The translations under genes were made by a program, and so were the position numbers. A stretch of 13,393 nt of DNA from CAYYYG01 sp964591375 (GTDB lineage Bacteria; Patescibacteriota; Microgenomatia; UBA1406; GWC2-37-13). The notes beneath the pieces were generated by a model that saw nothing but the letters and a program-made list of their open reading frames with translations, did not search any database and was not told the DNA's origin. Positions 7,515 to 13,393 of this stretch are shown here, piece after piece (position 1 is the first letter of the stretch; each line of letters begins with the position of its first letter). The stretch spans positions 1-13,393 of the forward strand of contig CAZQAU010000037.1 in the NCBI GenBank assembly GCA_964591375.1, in the 5' to 3' direction.

Positions 7515-7614
7515 NNNNNNNNNNNNNNNNNNNNNNNNNNNNNNNNNNNNNNNNNNNNNNNNNNNNNNNNNNNNNNNNNNNNNNNNNNNNNNNNNNNNNN
7601 NNNNNNNNNNNNNN
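7515..7614. other. Assembly gap of exactly 100 N
   Basis: A block of exactly 100 N is the customary placeholder for a gap of unknown size, so its length carries no information. It lies inside or between coding sequence and next to a Pro/Thr/Ser low-complexity linker, a likely cause of assembly failure. Translations across it, including their frame, should not be trusted. Confidence 0.97.
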
Positions 7615-8128
7615 TGTAACTCCAACCGATTTACCTTCGCCTCTCCCCTCTCCAACAAACGAACCTACTCTGACTAATACACCCACCCCCACCTCAGCTG
7701 CAACTCCCACTCCTTCACCAACTATTAGTTTAAAAGACTATCTTGCTTCATCAAACTCCGCAACCTTAGCACAACCTTCCCTAGACTCTGATCTTATTTT
7801 ACAACTTATCAATCTTCATCGAAAAACTAAAAATCTTCCTCCTTTCGAAAAGCATCCCGAGCTTTGCAAACTAGCTCAAGCAAGAGCTCCTGAACTTTAT
7901 AACGAAATATTCGGCGATGGATACATACACGAAGGTTTTTACAAACGCAACATCCCATACTGGATTACTGAAAATATGGCCAGTTACAGCAGTGAAGATG
8001 CTAATGTGAATTGGTGGCTCAACTCAACAGTTCACCGCACTGCAATTGAAGGTAATTATAAATACAGCTGTGGCGCCTGTTCTGGGAATAGCTGTACTCA
8101 ACTCTTCACAAGCTACATATCTAAATAG
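7615..8128 (+). CDS. CAP (SCP/PR-1) domain extracellular protein, 5' end lost in the gap
   Basis: The readable frame begins right after the gap, with first full codon at 7616. It opens with about 40 residues of Pro/Thr/Ser-rich linker (DLPSPLPSPTNEP, NTPTPTSAATPTPSP), then a CAP domain of about 110 residues. The domain starts at LILQLINLHRKTKNLPPF and shows the expected His in YIHEGF, Glu in ITENMASY and His in WLNSTVHRTAI. These align with the H/E/H residues of CAP proteins, so the site looks intact. Four cysteines near the end (CGACSGNSC plus CKLAQ earlier) could make disulfides. Bacterial CAP proteins are usually secreted or surface-bound; their activity is poorly defined. It is probably the C-terminal part of the protein begun at 6934, in which case the missing sequence must be a multiple of three bases. 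It could instead be a separate gene starting within the gap. Confidence 0.85.
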
Positions 8129-8164
8129 TGATTCTCTTGGCTATACGACTGCCTTTTTCCCTAT

Positions 8165-8227
8165 TAGCTGCAACTCATGTCTATGATATATATCACATTC
8201 ATTTTGTAGCTGCTTTGATACTATAAG
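8165..8227 (+). promoter_or_regulatory. Putative CRP/FNR-type control region and promoter of the pfl operon
   Basis: The 119-nt space before pflB holds a perfect 12-base palindrome, TGATATATATCA (8184-8195), which matches the TGAT-N4-ATCA core of FNR sites; its right arm TCACA also matches a CRP half-site. A -10-like TACTATAAG lies at 8219-8227, so the transcript would begin near 8231-8234. That puts the palindrome centre about 41.5-44.5 bases upstream, the usual place for an activator of this family. A seven-base direct repeat, TAGCTGC, occurs at 8165-8171 and 8207-8213, about 21 bases either side of the palindrome. No good -35 hexamer is seen, which is consistent with activator dependence. 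Known: pfl is under FNR control in E. coli. The link to this organism is inference. Confidence 0.4.
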
Positions 8228-8247
8228 ATTTATTAAATTTTTCATAT

Positions 8248-10470
8248 ATGAATACAGCATTTAAGACCGGCAACTGGCAACTAACCATCGACGTCCGAGA
8301 TTTCGTTTTTCAGAACTATACTCCTTTTAGTGAATCTCCAACATTTTTACAAAAACCTACTAAACGAACAACTAAACTCTGGAATATCTGCAAAAAACTT
8401 TTACAAAAAGAACGTGAGGCAGGCGGAGTGCTCGACATTGATACCAAAACTGTTTCTTCTATTACCAGTCATAAAGCCGGATATATTAAAAAAGAATTAG
8501 AACTGATTGTCGGGTTGCAAACAGACAAACCTTTGAAAAGAGCTATTAAACCTCTGGGCGGTATTCGCGTGGTGGAAAAAGCCTGTGCCGAACATGGTAA
8601 AAAAGTTGATCCCGCCATAAGTAATATTTTTTATAACTATCGAAAAACGCACAATGATGGCGTGTTCGATGCCTACAATTCCGAGATGCGTGCCTGTCGT
8701 TCAACGGGATTATTAACGGGTTTACCAGATAATTATGCCCGGGGAAGAATTATCGGTGACTATCGACGTGTCGCGCTCTATGGTATAGCACACTTAATTG
8801 AAATGAAAGCAAAAGATCTTAATTCACTCACCGGTCCCATGACTGATGAATTGATACGTTTAAGAGAAGAAGTCAATGAACAGATTAAAGCATTAAAAGC
8901 AATTTTAGAGATGGCGAAATCGTACGGATATGATATCAGTCGCCCGGCTCGTTACGCTGAGGAAGCAATTCAGTGGACATATTTCGCTTATTTGGCGGCA
9001 TTAAAAGAACATGATGGAGCCGCAATGAGTTTGGGAAATGTCAGTAATTTTTTTGATATATATATTGAACATGATATTCAACATGGCCTGCTTACCGAAA
9101 CCGAAGCTCAGGAATTAGTTGACCAATTCGTAATCAAACTACGTCTAATTCGCCATTTACGCATGGGTGAATATGACAAATTATTTGCCGGAGATCCTAC
9201 CTGGTTAACGGAATCATTAGGAGGAGTTTGGCTTAATGGTAAACATAAAGTTACTAAAACCACCTATCGTTTTTTGCAAACTTTATACAACCTGGGTCCT
9301 TCTCCTGAACCCAACTTAACGGTATTGTGGTCGGAGAAATTACCGGATGCTTTTAAAAAATTCTGCGCTCAGGTTTCGATCGACACATCATCGATTCAGT
9401 TTGAAAATGATGATTTGATGCGCACCATTTCCTGTAGCGATGATTATGGTATCAGTTGTTGTGTATCACAGTTAAAAACAGGTAAACAAATGCAGTTTTT
9501 TGGTGCACGCTGTAATCTGGCTAAAACATTATTACTCGCTCTTAATGAGGGCCGTGATGAGATGACCGGCAAACAATTAGTAAAAAATATCGAAAAATTA
9601 TCAAGTGATGCGCTGGATTATAACGAGGTTCTTCATATTTTTTCCAAAACAATGGCTGAAGCAGCTCGTATGTATGTCAATACTATGAATGTGATTCATT
9701 ATATGCATGACAAGTATTACTATGAACGTGCACAGATGGCCTTACTGGATACTGATGTTGAACGAGTAATGGCTTTTGGTGTTGCCGGACTTTCGGTAGT
9801 GGCCGACTCACTGGCCGCAATTCGTTATGCCAAAGTAAAAGCGGTACGAAATGCCGACGGAATCTCCACTGACTTTGTGATTGAAGGTGATTATCCCAAA
9901 TATGGAAATGATGATAATCGAGTCGATTCTATTGCCCAGGAAGTAGTACAAATGTTTTATAAAGAACTGTCGAAACACCACATCTATAAAAAAGCGACTC
10001 CAACTTTATCAGTACTGACCATCACATCCAATGTCGTCTACGGACACAAAACAGGAGCGACACCAGATGGTCGAAAAGCCGGAGCACCATTCGCACCGGG
10101 TGCCAACCCTATGCATGGACGTGATACTTCCGGAGCAATTGCTTCCCTAAATTCAGTAGCCAAGATTCCGTATGAATCCTGCCGTGATGGTGTCTCCAAC
10201 ACGTTTACAATCGTTCCTCATGCATTAGGTGCAGATTTGCCGGAACAAAAAGAAAATTTAGTATCTCTTCTTGATGGATACTTTGCTCAAAAAGCACACC
10301 ACTTAAATGTTAATGTTTTACGCCGGGAGACGATGCTTCACGCCATGGAACATCCGGAAGAATATCCACAACTAACCATCCGTGTTTCGGGATACGCGGT
10401 GCATTTTATTAAGTTATCTCGCGAACAACAACAAGAAGTACTGGCAAGAACTTTTTTTGAGTCGATGTAA
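8248..10470 (+). CDS. pflB: Pyruvate formate-lyase (formate C-acetyltransferase)
   Basis: This glycyl-radical enzyme converts pyruvate and CoA to acetyl-CoA and formate in the cytoplasm without oxygen. The 740 residues cover the whole enzyme (E. coli PflB has 760). The N-terminus is complete, with TGNWQLTIDVRDFV and NYTPF. Catalytic Cys404-Cys405 sit in YGISCCVSQL, Trp319 in DPTWLTESLGG and Arg421 in FFGARCNLAK, all at a constant offset of 14 from E. coli Cys418-Cys419, Trp333 and Arg435. The radical glycine is Gly715 in RVSGYAVHF. The Cys-Cys pair identifies a true PFL and not a diol dehydratase or other glycyl-radical lyase. Small departures from E. coli are Gln for Pro after CCVS, His for Arg after GYAV, and an extra Cys422 near the active site. 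It is followed by its activase after 5 nt. There is no Shine-Dalgarno site before the ATG. Confidence 0.98.
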   Translation: MNTAFKTGNWQLTIDVRDFVFQNYTPFSESPTFLQKPTKRTTKLWNICKKLLQKEREAGGVLDIDTKTVSSITSHKAGYIKKELELIVGLQTDKPLKRAIKPLGGIRVVEKACAEHGKKVDPAISNIFYNYRKTHNDGVFDAYNSEMRACRSTGLLTGLPDNYARGRIIGDYRRVALYGIAHLIEMKAKDLNSLTGPMTDELIRLREEVNEQIKALKAILEMAKSYGYDISRPARYAEEAIQWTYFAYLAALKEHDGAAMSLGNVSNFFDIYIEHDIQHGLLTETEAQELVDQFVIKLRLIRHLRMGEYDKLFAGDPTWLTESLGGVWLNGKHKVTKTTYRFLQTLYNLGPSPEPNLTVLWSEKLPDAFKKFCAQVSIDTSSIQFENDDLMRTISCSDDYGISCCVSQLKTGKQMQFFGARCNLAKTLLLALNEGRDEMTGKQLVKNIEKLSSDALDYNEVLHIFSKTMAEAARMYVNTMNVIHYMHDKYYYERAQMALLDTDVERVMAFGVAGLSVVADSLAAIRYAKVKAVRNADGISTDFVIEGDYPKYGNDDNRVDSIAQEVVQMFYKELSKHHIYKKATPTLSVLTITSNVVYGHKTGATPDGRKAGAPFAPGANPMHGRDTSGAIASLNSVAKIPYESCRDGVSNTFTIVPHALGADLPEQKENLVSLLDGYFAQKAHHLNVNVLRRETMLHAMEHPEEYPQLTIRVSGYAVHFIKLSREQQQEVLARTFFESM

Positions 10471-10475
10471 TTTTT

Positions 10476-11201
10476 ATGCTTAGAGTTCATTCAATAGAAA
10501 CGTTTGGTACGCACGAAGGACCGGGAATACGCATGGTAGTGTTTCTACAAGGTTGTATGTTCCGCTGTTTGTACTGTCACAACCCTGACACATGGCAAAT
10601 CGGTATTGGAACCGAGATGTCAAATCGGGAGATATTAGAACGGGCCGAACATATCCGCCCTTACTTCCGGTCAAGCGGTGGGATTACTGTCTCCGGAGGA
10701 GAACCGCTCGTACAACGAAAAGATCTTATTTCACTCTTTAAAGAAGCTCAAGAAAAAGGCATTCACACAACACTGGATACAAACGGTTTTTTTCTGGATG
10801 ATGATACGAAAACACTTCTCAAATATACCGACTTGGTTTTACTGGATGTGAAACATATCGATCCAAAGCTTCATCTTAAACTTACTCACATGACAAACAA
10901 ACCTGTTTTGGATTTTGCTCAATACTGTCGTGATATACATAAAAAGATGTGGTTGCGTTATGTATTAGTCCCCGGCTATACTAACCAAACAGAATTTTTG
11001 CATCAATGGGGAAAACATTTTACGCAGTTTGAAAATATCGAACGGGTAGAGATTCTTCCCTACCATACATTTGGTGTTCATAAATATGAAACTTTGAATA
11101 TCACCTATCATCTAAAAGATGTTAAACCGCCTTCCCCACAAGAAGTACATGCAGCGCAAAAAATTTTTACTAATTATTTTAAAACAGTTTATATTCGCTA
11201 A
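10476..11201 (+). CDS. pflA: Pyruvate formate-lyase activating enzyme (radical SAM)
   Basis: The product uses a 4Fe-4S cluster and S-adenosylmethionine to place the radical on the glycine of pyruvate formate-lyase. The cluster motif CX3CX2C is complete at Cys27, Cys31 and Cys34 (GCMFRCLYCHNPDTW), preceded by ETFGTHEGPGIRMVVFLQ. The SAM-contact motif SGGEP is at residues 73-77, and LDTNGF, LLDVKHID and LRYVLVPGYT follow as in the family. With 241 residues it matches the short activases (E. coli PflA has 246) and lacks the extra ferredoxin-like cluster insert seen in activators of other glycyl-radical enzymes. It starts 5 nt after the pflB stop with only a short run of T between, and ends 1 nt before the next start, so all three genes are almost certainly one transcript. 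Confidence 0.97.
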   Translation: MLRVHSIETFGTHEGPGIRMVVFLQGCMFRCLYCHNPDTWQIGIGTEMSNREILERAEHIRPYFRSSGGITVSGGEPLVQRKDLISLFKEAQEKGIHTTLDTNGFFLDDDTKTLLKYTDLVLLDVKHIDPKLHLKLTHMTNKPVLDFAQYCRDIHKKMWLRYVLVPGYTNQTEFLHQWGKHFTQFENIERVEILPYHTFGVHKYETLNITYHLKDVKPPSPQEVHAAQKIFTNYFKTVYIR

Positions 11202-11202
11202 T

Positions 11203-13296
11203 ATGAATAACTTTCAATCTCTTTTTTATCCTAAATCCATTGCCGTAATTGGCGCCTCTACTCGTATCGGTAGTGTAGGTAATGATGTCGTCAAAAATTT
11301 ATTAGCACAAAAATTCGCTGGAACTATTTATCCGGTTAATCCTAAAGCTCAACAACTCTACGATCTACCCTGCTTTGCCGATGTGAACGATCTGCCTGAT
11401 AATGTGGATATGGCAATTGTAGTAATTCCCGGTGCTTTAGTTCCGGATGTCTTAATAAGGGCAGGCAAAAAAAATATAAAAAGTGCTATCGTTATCTCCG
11501 CCGGTTTTAAAGAATCAGGAGAAGCCGGACAAAAATTAGAGGAGGAAGTTAAAAAAATTGCTCGGGAGTATAATATCACTCTTATTGGACCAAACTGTCT
11601 GGGACTCCTTAATCCGGAGATTCATTTAAATGCATCCTTCGCTCAACTTATGCCGGCACCCGGCTCGATTGCTTTCATATCACAAAGTGGAGCATTGTGT
11701 ACATCTGTTTTAGACTATGCTAAAGGTTTGGGAATCGGCTTTTCTAAATTTGTCAGTATTGGCAATAAGGCATGTGTTGATGAAGTGGATTTAATTACTT
11801 ATCTGGCCGATGATCCACAAACAAAAGTTATCATGATGTATGAAGAACAACTCACCGATGCTCCCCGCTTTATAAAAACAGTCCGTGAACTCACAACCAG
11901 ACCGGGCGGCAAACCAGTAATTTCACTAAAATCCGGCCGAACAAGTGTCGGCGCTTCTGCTTCGGCCTCCCACACCGGAGCACTGGGCGGTGATGATGCC
12001 ATGATTGAGGCAATCTTCCGCAAAGCTGGTGTTACTCGCGCATATTCGATAGAAGAACTCTTTAATTATGCGATTAGTTTTGTGCACAATCCACTACCCG
12101 CTGGCAATCGGCTCGCAATTATTACTAATGCCGGTGGACCAGGCGTAATAACAACCGATGAGGCAACCATGGTAGGACTTGAACTGGCAAAACTGGAAGA
12201 AAAAACAACGGCAACATTAAAGGCAGCTTTACCAGCAGCTTCTAATATACACAACCCCGTCGATGTTCTGGGCGATGCGAGTGCTGCCCGTTACTCGGCC
12301 GCACTTGAGGCTGTCTGTGATGATCCAAATGTTGATGCAATTATTATAATTCTTACTCCCCAGACCATGACTGAAGTCGACGCAACAGCTCGTGAAATTG
12401 TCCGCATCAAAAGTGCTTGTAACAAACCGATTATTGCCAGTTTCATGGGTATGGAAACAGTAGATCAGGGAATCCGTTTATTACAAAAAGGCGATGTCGC
12501 AACGATCGCATTCCCGGAATACGCTGCCCGTTCTTTGAGCGCACTCGTGCATTTTTCTTTAAGAACTCATATGGAGTACAGTGCTAATTTGTCACCCGAA
12601 AATATCGATCATAAAAAAGCAGAACTGGCTCTAAAAACTATAACCGGTGTCAATGCGCCGATGCCTACAGTCAAAAAAATCCTTGAAGCCTATGGATTAC
12701 CTTTTTTGAAAGAAGTCGTGGTAACTAGCCCAGAAGAAGCTGAAGCGGCCGCGCGTACGTTTGAAGGAAAAATCGTCTTAAAAGTAGTTTCACAGGATAT
12801 CGTACATAAAAGTGATGTGGGCGGCGTAATGCTTGATATCGCACCCAATGAAATCGCTGAAAAATATGACGTAATGATGGAAACGTTAAAAAAGAATGTT
12901 CCGACCGCTAAAATAGATGGCATTCTTCTTATGGAAATGGCGGCAAAAGGAGGCTTGGAAATTATTATCGGTGGCAAGCGCGACGCGACTTTAGGCTTAT
13001 CGACCATTATGGTTGGTATGGGAGGTGTATATGTTGAGGTATTTAAAGATGTGTCATTTGGAGTTGTTCCCCTTACTAAATATGCGGCCAATGCACTCAT
13101 CAATCGCACCAAAGCGAGCCAGATTTTAGCTGGGGTACGCGGACAGAAACCGCTTGACCGGGAAATGCTCATCGATGCCTTGGGAAGAATTTCCAAACTT
13201 TTGGAAGATTTTCCACAAATTAAAGAACTCGACATTAACCCGCTGTTGGTCTATCAGAAAGGTGTGAAGGTAATTGATGCCCGAATAAAAATATAA
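11203..13296 (+). CDS. Acetate-CoA ligase, ADP-forming, fused alpha-beta
   Basis: This enzyme (ACD) converts acetyl-CoA, ADP and phosphate to acetate, CoA and ATP. I chose ATG 11203 because the upstream in-frame start at 11119 lies inside pflA and adds 28 residues with no family match; from 11203 the protein begins NNFQSLFYPKSIAVIGAS, the normal N-terminus. It has 697 residues. Order: CoA-binding Rossmann domain (about 8-130), succinyl-CoA-synthetase-like domain with SASHTGALGG (His257, the position of the phosphorylated His in archaeal ACD alpha), a second ligase domain (about 295-460), and an ATP-grasp beta part from about 475. The beta part carries VHKSDVGGV with His535, matching the second phospho-His carrier, and ends LDINPLLVYQKGVKVIDARI. 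Because the product of PFL is its substrate and it shares the operon, acetate is the inferred direction, though other acyl-CoAs are possible. Confidence 0.95.
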   Translation: MNNFQSLFYPKSIAVIGASTRIGSVGNDVVKNLLAQKFAGTIYPVNPKAQQLYDLPCFADVNDLPDNVDMAIVVIPGALVPDVLIRAGKKNIKSAIVISAGFKESGEAGQKLEEEVKKIAREYNITLIGPNCLGLLNPEIHLNASFAQLMPAPGSIAFISQSGALCTSVLDYAKGLGIGFSKFVSIGNKACVDEVDLITYLADDPQTKVIMMYEEQLTDAPRFIKTVRELTTRPGGKPVISLKSGRTSVGASASASHTGALGGDDAMIEAIFRKAGVTRAYSIEELFNYAISFVHNPLPAGNRLAIITNAGGPGVITTDEATMVGLELAKLEEKTTATLKAALPAASNIHNPVDVLGDASAARYSAALEAVCDDPNVDAIIIILTPQTMTEVDATAREIVRIKSACNKPIIASFMGMETVDQGIRLLQKGDVATIAFPEYAARSLSALVHFSLRTHMEYSANLSPENIDHKKAELALKTITGVNAPMPTVKKILEAYGLPFLKEVVVTSPEEAEAAARTFEGKIVLKVVSQDIVHKSDVGGVMLDIAPNEIAEKYDVMMETLKKNVPTAKIDGILLMEMAAKGGLEIIIGGKRDATLGLSTIMVGMGGVYVEVFKDVSFGVVPLTKYAANALINRTKASQILAGVRGQKPLDREMLIDALGRISKLLEDFPQIKELDINPLLVYQKGVKVIDARIKI

Positions 13297-13297
13297 A

Positions 13298-13350
13298 TGT
13301 AGTTTCGGCTTTACTTTGCCTCATCAGGTAAAGATAACTTTACGACTACA
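13298..13350 (+). other. Downstream region with alternative hairpins, possible weak terminator or attenuator
   Basis: After the ligase stop, CTTTAC (13309-13314), GTAAAG (13328-13333) and CTTTAC (13338-13343) occur in series, so the middle element can pair with either outer one, with loops of 13 or 4 bases. TGTAGT (13298-13303) and ACTACA (13345-13350) could pair around them. No T-run follows, so it does not look like a standard intrinsic terminator. The last bases to 13393 hold no gene; TTGACT at about 13374-13379 could be a -35 box for something beyond the edge. Confidence 0.3.
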
Positions 13351-13393
13351 CAACAAAAGATAGAAATGGATCTTTGACTTCTCTATGTTTTGT

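Noticed and set aside
7436..7614. Continuous frame from 7436 through the N block into the CAP domain
   Set aside because: The part before the gap is an out-of-frame shadow of the SNase-like gene; joining across a placeholder of 100 N is meaningless.
11119..11202. Upstream in-frame start that would lengthen the acetate-CoA ligase by 28 residues
   Set aside because: It lies inside pflA, the added basic peptide matches nothing in the family, and the ATG at 11203 gives the normal N-terminus and a 1-nt operon spacing.
12690..13235. 181-codon minus-strand frame opposite the ligase ATP-grasp region
   Set aside because: The Ser/Thr/Ile-rich, low-information translation is a typical antisense shadow of a well-matched plus-strand gene.
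1..13393. Alternative genetic code, CRISPR array, insertion sequence or RNA gene
   Set aside because: No firm gene needs UGA as a sense codon, no regularly spaced repeats or transposase frames occur, and I found no tRNA- or rRNA-like stretch by eye.

Overview
The window most likely comes from an uncultivated Candidate Phyla Radiation bacterium (Patescibacteria), with Microgenomates as the best guess. The evidence is AT-rich DNA, very tight gene packing, few recognisable Shine-Dalgarno sites, short single-anchor surface proteins with Pro/Thr/Ser linkers, and a membrane glycosyltransferase whose N-terminal half (DIDEYG, SFGDYK, ALRLPS) has the form common in Microgenomates. All stops seen are TAA or TAG and no internal UGA is needed, so nothing suggests the UGA=Gly code of SR1/Gracilibacteria. 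The 100-N block at 7515-7614 marks this as a draft scaffold. The placement is inference from gene content, not a phylogeny.

Left part (1-6852): the 3' end of a GAF-PAS histidine kinase runs in from the left edge and meets a 78-residue orphan gene end to end. Next is a family GT4 glycosyltransferase on the minus strand, then a divergent single-anchor protein of unknown function. That protein is convergent with two overlapping minus-strand genes for GT-C type membrane glycosyltransferases, the second a shortened paralogue lacking the usual acidic motif. Upstream of these on the same strand is a NYN/LabA-like (PIN-like) putative nuclease. The likely theme is sensing plus cell-surface glycan assembly.

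Middle part (6934-8128): an anchored extracellular protein begins with a degenerate staphylococcal-nuclease-like domain and enters the assembly gap. After the gap, a Pro/Thr-rich linker leads into a CAP (SCP/PR-1) domain with its His/Glu/His residues present. These may be the two ends of one protein whose repetitive linker failed to assemble.

Right part (8248-13296): a compact operon encodes pyruvate formate-lyase, its radical-SAM activating enzyme and a fused ADP-forming acetate-CoA ligase, with gaps of 5 nt and 1 nt. Together they would turn pyruvate into formate and acetate and make one ATP by substrate-level phosphorylation, with no need for phosphotransacetylase or acetate kinase. A CRP/FNR-type palindrome lies just upstream of a candidate -10 box for this operon. 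I consider this fermentation module and its control region the most interesting part of the window. I see no CRISPR array, tRNA, rRNA or insertion sequence.
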